64,000 nt of DNA from Symsagittifera roscoffensis (taxonomy: Eukaryota; Xenacoelomorpha; Acoela; Convolutidae): the NCBI RefSeq assembly GCF_963678635.1, contig NC_087067.1, positions 1,676,001 through 1,740,000 of the forward strand, read 5' to 3'. Made by a program: the position numbers and the translations under genes. Shown here one piece after another: positions 21,916-33,876 of the stretch. Within the stretch, counting starts at the first letter, position 1, and each line of letters starts with the position of its first letter. A model generated the notes under the pieces. The model saw only the letters and a list, made by a program, of their open reading frames with translations, did not search any database and was not told the DNA's origin.

Positions 21916-24900
21916 ACAACAACAAATTAACAAGAAAAACAACAAAACGACCGAAATTCATGAAAATTAAAAAAAGTAACTAAAATTTTAATTAAGAAAC
22001 TGAATATTATGAAAAAAATTCAACCCTCATGGGCGAAAAACATAATTTAAATGGTATAAAATTACTTCAATTATACAATGATTTAAGTTAAAACTGCCCT
22101 CATTTCCTTTAAAAAATTACTATTAAAAAAGTTTAAAAATGAATCCAAAAAATCCTTATTCACTAACCTAAAATTACTGAAATTAATATCTGCAGTGAAA
22201 TATCTACACACAGGTGTGTGATCTAATTCGCCTGTTCATCCCCATGTCCAAAATAGACAACCACAGATCAAAAGTGAACTCCACTTTCTATACTCGCAGG
22301 AGAGAGGGGGGCTCTAACTCTCAATTACAAGGTGGGTACTACTAGATACTAGTGGGCATTAAAAGTCAATTAGAGTTAAGCTGTTGAGTGGCTGAGCTCA
22401 AAACAGGATGGATAAATAATGGGAAAATATTTGATAAATTAAAGGAAAAATTAAAGCAGAGGCTAAGTTCAACTTGTATTTTATACATGATTTCCCAAAG
22501 AGCATTCTCAGTTATATCATATCATAAAAATCGCTAAGTTATGCATGCTGGTTCACGCTGACTTTTTTCTGTGATTACTGAAAAAAGTCGCGTGAAATTT
22601 TACTGATATTGGATGCAAAATTTTTCAAAAGATTCATAACGAAGCTTTTAAAAGTTTTGATGTCTTTTTCTTAATATATATTTGGGCGTTTCAAAGGTAT
22701 TAAAATAGTCATTCTAAGTCTCAGCCTTCAAAGTTGGTATATATGGCTCTCAGTTTTCATTCTGGAAATTTTTGGAAATATCTCAAAGTTGCAAGAAATT
22801 GTGAGCAAATCGCTTGTGGCTTTCATATCAAAAGTTGATTTGAATATGATTTACCTAAAGAGTTTTGAAAAAACATCGTTTATGACATTTGTTCAACTAC
22901 TAACTGCAGTGTGAAATGTGACTGCCATTAATGTTTCATTTTGACAAAAATGACTGAAAAGTTTATGGACACTTCAGATTCGCTTGGTCGATTTGTTCAA
23001 AGGGATATCTAGACTCGATTTGGGTATGAATTTGGTAACGAAGATCCAGAAAAATAACCAAAAGGATGCTTTTAACTCCAAATTAAGTCAAGCAAAGGGC
23101 AGCGACCCTTCTAAAATTAACTAAAAGTAAAATTTTTCTTTACTCCTTATGTATAGGTTTATGAAAAAGAAAAATCGTAACGTAAAAATAGTGTTTCGTT
23201 GTTCCGTTGCTCTTAATTAGACCAGTTACAAGCAAACATTTGTTATCAGCTAAATTATGACAAAGAACTTTGAAAATAATGTTTTGTAGCATCCATACGA
23301 ACTGATTTTTGAATAATCGCGCTTAGAATCATCAATTTTAGTAAACTCGTAAGGAGGGCACATAATATCAGAAATGGATTCATATTCAAAAACTTTTTCA
23401 CTTTTTTTTAAGAAAAAATGCTCTCAAACAATTTTTTCTTTAAAAAAAAAACAATTTTTGGCAAAATGTAACCAAAAGAATTATATTGCAACTAAAAAAC
23501 CAAGTTAGTTGAAACACTTGTCTTTTTTCAAAAATACACCGCTCCGCGAAAATCTGCAATGCGCTTCTGTGTTCAGCACTGTTTTTTAAGAATATTCATA
23601 TTTTACAAAGAAAGGCGGAATTGAATGTGCTTTGTAAAAATTGTTTCCAGTTGATTTTGACTTCAAACGTCTTCTGTTTTCCTATCAGTATACGCATAGT
23701 GTATAATAAACAAGACAGCTAGTCTGGTCAGTCAAAACGGACCGTTCAAATTTATGACCTAATCAGTCCGACAGTAGAAACAGCGTCACGCTTGAACAGA
23801 CTTCAGACTAGCATCGTCCAAAAGATGACAAACTTGCAGTCCACTAGCTATAAAATAGCTCTTCGATTGAAGCTAAAGAGAGCCGCAAGCCTACAAAGAG
23901 TCCCGACCAAGACTAGAACCGACGCCCATTTGGCAATAAATTGAAAACTTGGCGCTCAGTTTTGAATGGTGGTTAAAACAGAAACAGACTCTGAAACGGT
24001 TGCATGTGTTTCTTTATGAAATGCCAGGATGTGATTAATTGCTGACAACTTGAAATATTAACGACTTGAAAGGCTGAACGAAACCATATACTCGACTAGG
24101 TTAGGCGCTCACTTTTCAACGGTCAGCAATTTCTAAAATCTTGACTTTGTGGTTTTTGATGTTCAAAGAGCGCAATCACACAACCTAACAATAAAAAAAC
24201 TCCACTTTGTTGGCTAAAACCCGCAAATCTCAGTTCAGACTGAGAATCAGAAAACCGTTACAATCCGTTACGTGCGAATATAAAATTTTCGAGGGGAGCG
24301 GGTTTTGAAAAACCGATTATTTTGTCGACCAGTTTTAGTCACTTCAAAGGTTCTGTTTTGAGCACTCTTTGATAAGTTTTTTTTGGCTGCTTTTCTCTCG
24401 AAAAATTATTCGGCAAATTTAGGCGTTTGTAAGGAAAATTTCGATCTCCTCGTCACTTTAATGTATTAGTTTGTGATATCTATAAGTCGACCGAATCTAT
24501 ACTTTTGGTCGTTTTATAATTGTATTTCTGAGGGGGAAGCGTGCGATTAAAAAACAGTTTTTGGTCAAAAGACATTGCGAACTATTAGAGCAACGATTTG
24601 CTGAAACTTTTTAATCCTGAATTGGCCTCGCAAACGATTCATCGATACTTTGCTATCCAGAATCACCCTCAATCTCTATTGGGCATTATGTCGATTCTCG
24701 AGATAGATTCGTGCCCGAATACAACTATATATAATAATCATGACATGAATCAACCTCAATTACAACCCATACTGACAAGAAATGAATTGAAATCAATTTT
24801 ATACAGATAACGAAGCAAACCTAAAATTGCGATTTATTTAGTTGAAAATTGATTTAGTTTGATACAAAAATGTTGTTAAAAAATCAGTTTTAATTAAATC

Positions 24901-25299
24901 TAAATTGATTTATATCCATTTTTGTGAACCTTATTTTGTTTCGATTTCATGCAATTTAGTAACAAAAAGTCGATTTAAACCAATTTTTGTCAAATTTTTT
25001 GTAAGCTCATTTCATTCAATGTAAACTCAAAAAAAATTTCTGAATACAAGCTAAAAATATATAAATTTTTGCTAAACAAATTGCAAAAACAACTGCAAAC
25101 AACAACAAAAAAATTGCCAAAAAATGCTAAAAATATCAAAAAACCATGGAAATTTTTTTAGGGCGAGATAAGTACTGTAAAGCACTTTCTATGCGGAAAG
25201 AAACACGATCAATATCAGAAAAATTACTGCAAATAACAGAAAAAAAACAACAAAAATCCTTTTTAAGTAAGCAACGAAAAAAACTGCACTCAACATAGA
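21916..25299. other. Long spacer, no recognised gene
   Basis: AT-rich. A more balanced stretch at about 23700-23950 has no open frame or RNA fold that I recognise. About 24290-24570 resembles a very old family A copy (TTTTCGAGGGGAGCG, and AGGGGGAAGCGTGCGATT near the end), but the match is weak. Confidence 0.4.
22560..22589. other. Perfect 10-bp hairpin
   Basis: GACTTTTTTC, a ten-base loop, then GAAAAAAGTC. Isolated, with no neighbouring gene. Confidence 0.6.
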
Positions 25300-25362
25300 G
25301 GTTGGAATCCCTGAAAAAACGTCAGCCCACTCCCTTGCCCCCTCATCCATAAGCCGCCCCTG
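25300..25362 (+). mobile_element. Right-end fragment of family A MITE
   Basis: It ends CATAAGCCGCCCCTG after a C-rich stretch, the family A right terminus. The rest is gone. Confidence 0.45.
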
Positions 25363-25595
25363 ATTGGGACTTTTTACCCGATTAAAACTTTTACTTGGGA
25401 AAAGATAACCAAAATTAATTAAAAAATGACTACAAAATTTCCGATCTCAATAATTTTCTATCTGTTTTTTTTGTTTAATTCGTCTGAAATAGTTTGATTT
25501 TTTTCCTGATTATATGATGTTTTACTTCAGATTTATTGCGTACATCGAAATATTTGCCAACTATTCTATCATAGCGATTATCATCAGGTGAGTGT

Positions 25596-25669
<74 letters not shown>
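25596..25669 (+). repeat. (TTG)n microsatellite, about 25 units
   Basis: Uninterrupted TTG triplets (CAA on the other strand). No coding frame uses it. Confidence 0.98.
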
Positions 25670-25670
<1 letters not shown>

Positions 25671-26100
25671 TGAAGTAATTACGCTTGCAACTAGCAAGCG
25701 TTATCAATTCAGACTACAGAGGTTTTAAAGAATTTAGTCTTTGAGACTCTCCATTTTTGAATGAACTTTATTTGGGAATGGTTATCTGATTAATTTCTCT
25801 CTGAAGATGGAATCGACAATACTCTAGTAAACTGAATTGCCCTCAAAAAAAATTTCCGCGTTAGAAGGCTACCCTGGGTTTAGCATGTTTAATTAACTGT
25901 AATTAGCAAAAACTTCTCGTTTTTAGTAACTTCACTTAAAATTTGATACTATCGGCCTTAAAATCCTTGTTTGTCAATTTTTCATCAATTAAAACATATT
26001 GGAGACCAGTTAATGGGCAGTCGGAGCATTCAGGGCCCTGACACAATCATTTTGGTTTTCATTCGGCCAATTTTTGACTTATTAACAAAGCGTTTCTTAC

Positions 26101-26626
26101 GGCGTTTTTGCAAAACATCTGAAATATTTTGCTGCCTAGAGCTTGAATGAATACAGATAATTTATCTGTGATATTATTTCACAAAAGTATATTGGTGTGC
26201 AATAAGTTTCATTCTATTAAAGCGTTAGGCGCAAATTAAATCGTTTGAAGGCAAGTTGTTTTTCAGAGTAGGATTCTAATAAAATTTTCCACCAAATTAA
26301 TGCAGCATTTTGAGTTTTTAGGTCTTCAACTCGATACGAGCGTTAGGGTGACATTAATTTTCGGCAATGACGGCGTTTTTGCAGAACATCTGAAAGATTT
26401 TGCTGCCTGGAGCTTGAATGAATACAGATCATTTATCTGTTATATTATTTCATAAAGTATTTTGGTGTGCAATAAGTTTCATTCTATTCAAGTGTTAGGC
26501 GCAAATTATATCTTTTAAAAGCAACTCGTTTTTTAGAGTACGATTCTAAAATAATTTTTCACCGACTTAATGCAGCATTTGGAGTTCTTAGGGCTTCAAC
26601 TCGATACGAGCGTTAAAGTGACATTG
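26101..26626 (+). repeat. Tandem duplication of a ~260-bp unit
   Basis: Unit 1 (26101-26360) and unit 2 (26372-26626) share the same order of blocks: GGCGTTTTTGCA, GCTTGAATGAATACAGAT, GTGTGCAATAAGTTTCATTC, TTCAACTCGATACGAGCGTT. They differ by scattered substitutions and small gaps. No gene. The phrase CAGTCGGAGCATTCAGGGC just upstream (near 26018) resembles the terminal segment of the foldback at 55752. Confidence 0.9.
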
Positions 26627-27479
26627 TTTTTTGATTAGGATGATTTGTTACGATATCGATTAAGCGGTAAGCATTGATTCAAGCTCACAAAGGTTACGCA
26701 GAGCAACATCGAGGCTAGCGACTTATCTCGCGACTATAAATTTTATTAGTTTGATCATCTAGCGATCATAACATATATGATGTGGCGTGAATTTGTAATA
26801 GCGAAGTAGCTAAAAATTGAATTCAGAGTGTCACTCAAGCTGCGCAAGCCTAAGCATAAAGTCCCGCAAAGTCGAAAAAAAGCCTTCCAATACAATTTTT
26901 TGAAATTTTTGTTTAAAAGGTTGAGCAAAAAGTTTCTGCCCCTAAAAAACTTAAATGCAAAGGAACAGACATTCGTGATGTCTGTTCAAAATGAAGTTCA
27001 AAATGTCTCCTATAAAGTTTTGGAAATCTTTGGAATCCTACGTTTGGAATGTAAAAGCCTAACGAAAGTTTGGCTCTTTTCCCTTCCCCATCCCCACCTG
27101 CGAGTTATTTCTAGAAAATTTTCTGTTCACAAGGTTTGATCGTTACCAAAATTAGCATGCAGACTAATTATTAGGTCATGATAAACATATTTAGTCTTCA
27201 TATTCAACCTTGTAAAACCTCTCGATACATCATAAATTTGATGCTGCTTTTGTGATATGCGGGGGGGGGGGGGGCGAAAGCTCTTGTATATATTGAACTT
27301 CGTTAGCATATTATTTTATAAACAAATTTAACCAATTTTATGAGAGATAATACACGTTTTTTTGCGAATCCTTCCCAATGTATAATTATGTTCTGGAACA
27401 CCACGCAGCACTATATCACGTCAAAATCATAAAATGTTTATTTTTCTTATTACTTTGATAGAAAAAAATTCTCATCTGA
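26627..27479. other. Spacer with no recognised gene
   Basis: A 103-codon plus frame (26828-27139) starts at GTG, is K/F/L-rich and shows no domain. A G-run lies at about 27260-27273. Confidence 0.35.
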
Positions 27480-27660
27480 ACTCCAACGGCTGAACTCAAA
27501 AATCTCGCCGAATTTATGTTACTCGCGCGTAGTTGCACTGAACTTCTGGGTAGCGCAAAGTCGCGACTTATCTCTTTTAGTTTGTGCAAAATTGCGAAGT
27601 AGCCATTTTGAGTCGTCAACCTCCGCCCGAGAGCAAGCAAATTTTAGTTGGGAATTCTGC
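27480..27660. other. CpG-richer segment, possible promoter or exon remnant
   Basis: It contains several CG dinucleotides, GCGCG and a CCATTTTG motif, against an AT-rich background. A 74-codon minus frame covers it but ends in poor sequence. It lies just downstream of the peptide gene on the same strand; any link is speculative. Confidence 0.2.
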
Positions 27661-27773
27661 ATCAAATCGGGCGAAAAGTCAAGTTATGTTTAAGAAACAA
27701 GACGGATTGAATTTCACAAAAACTGGTAATTAGTGCCACATTAATTGTATCATTATGATATTGATGGTAACAG

Positions 27774-27779
27774 TTTATT
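27774..27779 (-). promoter_or_regulatory. Poly(A) signal of the peptide gene
   Basis: AATAAA on the minus strand about 62 bases after the stop of the frame at 27842-28069. The close spacing supports that frame being a real terminal exon. Confidence 0.55.
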
Positions 27780-27841
27780 GGAAAACGACTTTTTTCATTC
27801 GCTGCTTGTAGAGAACGATTCAACCTCTTGTTAATTACGTC

Positions 27842-28069
27842 CTATTGGTTGAAAAGGTGAAAAACTCCGATCCGTTTGGATGCTGGTAGTTGTCTAGAGT
27901 TGTGTTTCATATCATCATCATCTGCAGTGCGCTTGTTGAAGGGCATTTTTGTAAGCTTGCCATGATCGAGATTTTTAACAATTCCTCCCAAAATTCCACG
28001 ATCACTCACCTTGTTTTGGAACGCCTCTGCAATCACAACCAGCATCGCAAGGCAAATGAAAGTGTTCAT
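27842..28069 (-). CDS. Candidate small secreted peptide precursor (75 aa)
   Basis: I do not recognise a family. The product starts MNTFICLAMLVVIAEA, a typical signal peptide, so it should enter the secretory pathway. It then carries two KR pairs (after PFN and after PAS) that fit proprotein-convertase sites. The pieces would be a roughly 28-residue basic N-terminal peptide, an acidic spacer with ADDDD and a short C-terminal peptide IGVFHLFNQ. The ATG follows directly on TTTTGTTTTTTAG, a good 3' splice site, so the start codon may open an exon after a 5' UTR intron or a spliced-leader site. AATAAA lies about 62 bases after the stop. One caution: AAG|GTGAGT inside codons 20-22 is a strong donor sequence, so the mature transcript could splice there. 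A neuropeptide or antimicrobial peptide is possible; function is inferred only from architecture. Confidence 0.55.
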   Translation of the reverse strand: MNTFICLAMLVVIAEAFQNKVSDRGILGGIVKNLDHGKLTKMPFNKRTADDDDMKHNSRQLPASKRIGVFHLFNQ

Positions 28070-28611
28070 CTAAAAAACAAAAATATTTTCACTGAAAGTC
28101 GAATCCAATTTTTTGCACTCTATTCTGTCCCAGGATGAAAATTTTACGTAAGTTGTATTTTATAAAACAAAGATTAACCGATTGCGGACAAAGTTGAAGG
28201 ATTTCAAATGCTTTTGTAGTCTTCTCCGAGATAAAATGGTTGATCTGCAGAACGCAAAGGTTTTAAAAGAAGATTGTTGAAAACACATTGTGCAAAAAAA
28301 TTATGAAACAAATAGTTCGTCTAATACAGTCAACTTAATTTAACGACCTTTGGCTGAGTTTAAGGTTGAATAGCAAAACTCAGACCAGTTTTTCTCGGGA
28401 TTTTTTTTGAAAAGTGTATTCTTGTTTTGAAAATCACGTCACCGTGTGTTATTTGATTCCAATTATTTGATATCAGAAAGAGAGTTGCTTGATCATAACT
28501 ATTCTTGAAGTAGTATAAACGCTCGAACAACAAACATTATCCGCGATAGGTCCATAGTTCATTCCAAAAGTTTCATGACCGGATTAACGGAGCTGTTTAA
28601 TAACTCCTGGG
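28070..28611. other. Region upstream of the peptide gene
   Basis: AT-rich, with no gene. Any promoter and first exon of the minus-strand peptide gene should lie here or beyond; none could be fixed. Confidence 0.35.
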
Positions 28612-28996
28612 CAGGGGTGGATCTAGGATTTTCTTAGTTTTTTAGGTCGACTAAATTAATTTTCCGAGCTCTGTCAAAGCATAAAAAACCCTGTTTAGGC
28701 CAAAATTTCTGCGGCGCAGGCAAAATTTTGAAAAAAAAGCAGGCCAAAAAAGTTGTTTTTAAGCTTTTTTTTGGAAACGTTTGACCAAAAAATCGCGTTT
28801 TTTGAGCGCGCTCCCCTCTCAAAGTTAGTATGTTTTGGCGCCAAAGGCGCCTTAAAAAAGTTTTTTGGTCCGTCACCAAAAATGGATATCTCGAAATAGT
28901 ACAAAGGTGATACCCTTTGCGTCGACAGGGGGTCAAATCCCTGAGGGAAGGGAAGGAGGGCGTCCGCCACCGCCACCCTCCGTAAATCCGACCCTG
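28612..28996 (+). mobile_element. Family A hAT-type MITE with target duplication
   Basis: Ends CAGGGGTGGATCTAGGATTT and CCTCCGTAAATCCGACCCTG. The flanks CTCCTGGG and CTTCTGGG are an 8-bp duplication with one mismatch. The overlapping minus-strand frames are the recurrent by-product of this family. Confidence 0.85.
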
Positions 28997-29159
28997 CTTC
29001 TGGGTTTTTCATTATGATCTCACCAAACAAGGACATCTCTCAAAAGCAACAAAAATGACAGAAATTTTTTTGATACTTTTTAATCACTCTGTTATTCTAA
29101 TATGTGGGATTGGCGAATATACTGTATTACATGCCCTAGTAACCTAAGTGTAAGGCTGT

Positions 29160-31170
29160 TAAGTCAAAATGATAAGTAGAAAGGCAGCAAACGGTCGGCT
29201 CTCAAATAAACTCGTATCTCAAAAGAGTGCCTACCTCCTAGGGCGGCTTAAAACTCAAGTTAAGCAGATTGTTGTGACCCCCCCCCCCCTCATAATCGGA
29301 ACTAGGGCAGCGAACTTTATGAAACTCAGAAGTCGGATAGTAGAGCTTATTAGAGCCGGGCATGCAAAAACCCTGACCACTCGTACCCCCCTGAGGCAAA
29401 GAAAAACGGTTCGTGGAAGTGTAGCAATTGATCCCATCAGAACTCGCCAACTAGCGGTTGGAATGGCTCCAAAACTCAGTATTTTGTAGACCTAGTTGAG
29501 GGAAGATTAAGTTTAGAACCCGATCTCCCTGAAACTCCACTTCTGGTGTTATGCCCTAAGCCAAATTTCCCTACACCGAAATCCGAGAGTCGTTTCTCGG
29601 GCCCCATTCAGCGGCGGGAACCAAAACTTTGCGATATGGTAGGCAGTGACAAAGTACATTGCGTGATCGGCCGGTTGGACCGGAAGTTATTAGAAATTGG
29701 AAAAAACATCCGTTTTCCCAGAAATAAGAATTTTAAGCAAAAAATGAGCGATAGGATATTGGTTTTATGACAGCAATAGACTTTAGGCAACGCACCCGAA
29801 AAAAAAACCCAGTGAATAAAACCCACCCGGCGACTCATTTCGGTGTTAATAGCCGTTTCCCGGGAAAATTTTTAATGGACGTTTTGAACAGGATAGCTTA
29901 GGAAGTACTTTTGCGGTAGGGATAAAACTTGATAGAAAAGATGCATTTCTGACAGCATGCATTTCTGACTCCTGCTGATTCTGAAGTGACTTTGGAAAGA
30001 CTTTTTGGCATAAGGGCCCAAACTTGCATAGACAGCCCCAAAATTTGCTTCGAAAATTGGTTTTTTCCCCAGTCCCAACCCTATGAGACAGGAGTCGTCA
30101 CTTTAGCTGTAAGGTGGGCGAGTGTAAATTTGTCCAATGGGAAACGAAATGGAAGTTAAATGGATAAACTTTTCACATTGCAACGTTGAATTAGTAGGTT
30201 GAGTTAAAGTGAAACTAGGCAAACATTGGGCTGAAATTATCTACGACAGTTCAGCTCATAATAGCTTTTCAACTGGACCAAAAAATATCGCAGAGAAATT
30301 TGGCAGTATTAGGAGTTCGGCGTTTGAATTAATGCACATAAGCAACTGAATTGGACGGGATAGTTTTTGAGCTCCCCGGAGGTGATTTTTTGGCTAAATT
30401 CGACTCCTAGTAAACGAGTAAGCCTCTTCGATTGCTAGCAAGTCGGAATTAAAATCGAGTTTAGACCCAGGAGGCCTAGCACGCCGGGAAGTTTACGCGA
30501 TCAGTTAAAGTAAAGACCTTGGGAGGCTCACTTATTAATCTTTGCATGGTTTGGAGGTTGAACTGAACTCGAGGACTAGAGTTCATGGAGGTCAGGATGT
30601 AGTTGATTAGGATTGTATGTCATTTTTCTGCTAAACTCAAACTTTGATTCGTACCTCATACCTGTTTCTAAAAAGCGTGACAAAATAGATGAAAGAAACC
30701 AAACTTGACACTATTTAGTGTAGACAGGGAGAGGGACGAAGTTAAAGAACATGCGAGGAGGGTTGAATTAAGCGGATGCCACGGCTGATGGGGAACCGCG
30801 TGACTTTAACTGAAAGTAATGGTAAAAAAGGTACTGAAGGGTACTGGAGAGCCTCCATGAGTCAGAATGACAATTGCTACTCAGTCGATTAGTTGGTACT
30901 CGAAACTAGAGAAAAAAATTGAGCAAGACAAGATGGCTAGCCGGTCTGTGCAGGATGGGAAGCTCTTGTTTGAAGCGGGGATAGTTGTTACTCAGGGTAG
31001 TTCAGGTGATTTGATCCCCAGATTGAAACGGGTTGAATTAGTTGCGCGAGCAGATTGAAAACTTGCAGCTTGCGAGTTTGAATTCAACCATGCGCGGATT
31101 GAATAGCATTTTGAGGTAGAGCTGGCTGAATGGAACGAAGCGCGGTCTTTGTTTTAGAAGTAGGCTAAAA
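29160..31170 (+). other. Compositionally distinct island, unidentified, probably once coding
   Basis: From about 29160 the base composition shifts to more balanced, with frequent CG and G-rich purine stretches, then returns to AT-rich after about 31170. Plus-strand open pieces (29169-29489, 29546-29770, 30867-31058) have mixed, protein-like composition. The last is followed in another frame by a stretch that reads like a coiled coil (LREQIENLQ). I recognise no domain. It may be a decayed retroelement gag/pol of an unfamiliar family, an old pseudogene or transferred DNA. Confidence 0.35.
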
Positions 31171-31785
31171 TATTTTTTAGTAGATTAATAGGTTGAGGGC
31201 TTTGTAAATCATTTTTTTTTCTCTACAATTATTGAAAAATATATTTTTTTTGTAAAATTTTAAACTTCTGAACTGGCTAGAAGCGCAACAGGAGAGCTGA
31301 AAAGAGCAACTGACGGGGTGAAGCTGCAAAATCCTTTAATCATAGCCCTTCAAGTCTGACTATTAACATAACGCTCTCGGGATTTTAGATATTATCTTAT
31401 CTCTCTGCGGCCATTGAGGATGGTGAAAACTTGTTAGATGAGACATAAAAATCTATAAAATTAGTTTCAGACAAAACTTGTTTAAATTAATTGATCGCGC
31501 GCCAAAAACTTAGTTCAAAAATCAATTCCAATCACCCCTAAAAACCTGAACGAAAAAGTTTTTGAAATCTTTTTTAGTGTAGTTGAATCATATTTCATTT
31601 GATCAAATGGCACTTGCTGAACACCAATAGTTCAACAGGACTGTTTGCATGAGAAAAAAACTTTGAACGTCTTTTGCGCTTTATAAATTTCGAAAATAAA
31701 ACGGCATTTTACACCTGTTTTTTGTTCGAAAGCTTTTCAAATCCATTTGGTCCACCTAAACAACGTTGTCTCAAAAACAGAGGCC
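31171..31785. other. Spacer with no recognised gene
   Basis: AT-rich; nothing recognised. Confidence 0.4.
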
Positions 31786-32540
31786 AGGTTTGTAGCATGG
31801 CAAAGCCCCTCGATTGAACCTTTACAGCACCCCACCATTAGGGTGGAAATATCAAGATCAGTTAGTTTTTTTTTATTAGTTCGAGGTCTTAAAACATCAA
31901 AAAAATTATAAAAACTGTCATATCACAAAAAAAAAGAACTTGGGCTGTCTTTTTCCGAGGTCAGATTTGCAACCTTTTTGTACTATAACAGCACCCATAC
32001 ATGGGAACGCCAAGATCTGTTGTTTTTTGTCCAATTTTTTTTTAAAATAAATTGAAAAATCATAAAAATTGCCACATCTCAGAAGCCGAAAAATTTAAGT
32101 AGTCGTATTTGGAGGAAGAAATATGTATTTTATCTATTTTTTTATCTATTTCTTTATATCTATTTTTTGAAAAAAAAAATAGATATAATTTCTTTATATC
32201 TTTATATCTATTTTTTATATCTATTTTTTTTGAAAAAAAAATAAGAAAAAGCGCCTTCTCCCGAAAAACAAAAAAACTGGAGCAGTCATGGTTGCCAGTT
32301 TTGCAACTTTCGCGTGTACCCTGACAACCTTCCAGTATAGGACTAAGAATTTCTTGTTGTATCCATTATTTGTTTATCAAATTTTTTTGAATAAAAATTG
32401 GAAACCTCATACAAAAACGACAGATCTCTAAAACCAAAAGGTGTTGAGCAGCAACGCTTGAAAGCCAGTTTTGCAACCATTGAGTGTACTCTGAGAGCAC
32501 TTCGCTGTAGAGTTGAGATTTCCTAAAATAGTTCAATAAA
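31786..32540 (+). repeat. Diverged tandem monomers of about 170 bp
   Basis: At least three or four degenerate units share the blocks TTTGCAACC, CAGCACxxCxxTATAGG/GGGTGG, TCAAGATCAGTT/CCAAGATCTGTT, a long T tract and AATCATAAAAA-TGCC. Later monomers recur at about 33470-33650. Confidence 0.6.
32125..32245 (+). repeat. TATCTATTTTT low-complexity repeat
   Basis: Irregular repeats of TATCTATTTTTT and the complementary AAAAAATAGATA, forming a local AT-only tract that can fold on itself. Confidence 0.85.
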
Positions 32541-32807
32541 CTGCGAAACAGAAATGTTGAAAGCTTTACGTAACGATTATAGGAAAAGTGTGGAGTTAAA
32601 GTTTTCGCTCTACTACAGATTTCAAAACGTCGACTTGAGTAAGCATTTCAAACCTCGCAATTTGTTTGCTTTTTAACAGAGCAACATACAAAATTTTTAA
32701 ACACAAGTTTAGTAAAGGTTCTTAAGCTTTCAAATACGGTATAGCTCAAACGTGCAAAAATTCTTTCGTTAAACCTGCAAAAAATAATACGTTGAAAAAG
32801 CTTAAAC

Positions 32808-32930
32808 ATGTCATTAAAAAGACCTCCTCAGCCTGAGTCCAGTGAAACGCCAATTAAATCATGTTCAGATTGCAAGTTTGCGGAGGCTGAATATTTTTCC
32901 TCCCAAATGATTGATCACTACTTTTCATGA
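32808..32930 (+). CDS. Candidate 40-codon small ORF with CxxC motif (repeat unit 1)
   Basis: ATG to TGA, product starting MSLKRPPQPESSETPIKSCS and containing CSDCKF. The second repeat unit has a matching ATG frame at 33802. Across the first 24 codons five differences fall at silent third positions and the core SSETPIKSC is identical, which suggests past selection on protein. It could be the first exon of a longer gene, or a transposon frame. No function assigned. Confidence 0.3.
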   Translation: MSLKRPPQPESSETPIKSCSDCKFAEAEYFSSQMIDHYFS

Positions 32931-33801
32931 AAACTGGACTTTTGAAAACTGTAGTTTCAAGGCTCAAGAAAAACTATCTATTTTGAGTGATCGTCAAAAA
33001 CCTCTTAAAGAACCTAGGCTTTTGTCTGTTTCCTTTGTTGCAATTTTCTGTGCTTAATTTGCTTGTTTTGGTTTTGAAAGTGTTAACATTTTTTATAAGT
33101 TATGAGAAGCATATCATCGCCTTGCGCCCAGAATTTAAAAACTGTTTCACTTGCAAAATTATAAGACATAAAAATTGCCATTTTGTGCAATTTGGGATAT
33201 TAACCTGCGCGCTGTAAACTTTTAATAAAGCAATAGTGTCAATTATGTCACTCACATAGGTCATTTTATTATCATCAAAGTCCAGCAAAACCAAAATGGC
33301 AAAAAAGTTACCATGATTGCTCGTAAAAAGGCGAAACCTTGAATATTTTGACCGCCTTCTTATCTTTGTTTTTCAATAATTTTGAACGATAATTATCTAA
33401 ATAAAAACAATTTTAAGTTGACCATGTTAAAATTTATCTGATTCAAAAATAGATGCAACTGACAGCAGCCCAAGCCCACTATAGGGTTAAGAATTTCATG
33501 TTAGGTTTATTTTTTTTATCTAATTTTTTTTGATTGAAAATTGTAAGAATCATAAAAAAATGCCATGTCTCATGTTTTGAGCAGTCATGTTTCAACGCCA
33601 GCTTTGCAACCACTAAGTTTACTCTGACAGCACTCCGCTGTAGGGTTGACATTTTCGAAATTAGTTCAAAAAACAGTGAAACAAAATCTTGAAAGCTTTA
33701 CGTAGCGATAAAAATAGTTTAGAGTTAAAGTTTTCTCTCTCCTACAGAATTCAAAACGTCGATTTGAGTAAGCAAAAATAATACGTTGAAAAAGCTTAAA
33801 C

Positions 33802-33876
33802 ATGTCAACAAAGGGACTTCCTAAGCCTACGTCAAGTGAAACGCCAATTAAGTCTTGTACCGATTGCAAATTTTGA
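33802..33876 (+). CDS. Candidate 24-codon small ORF (repeat unit 2 paralogue)
   Basis: Product starts MSTKGLPKPTSSETPIKSCT and ends DCKF before TGA. It aligns codon for codon with 32808-32930 but stops 16 codons earlier. Confidence 0.25.
   Translation: MSTKGLPKPTSSETPIKSCTDCKF

Noticed and set aside
25596-25669. TTG run as a polyleucine/polyglutamine coding stretch
   Set aside because: No open frame extends beyond the repeat on either strand; it is a plain microsatellite.
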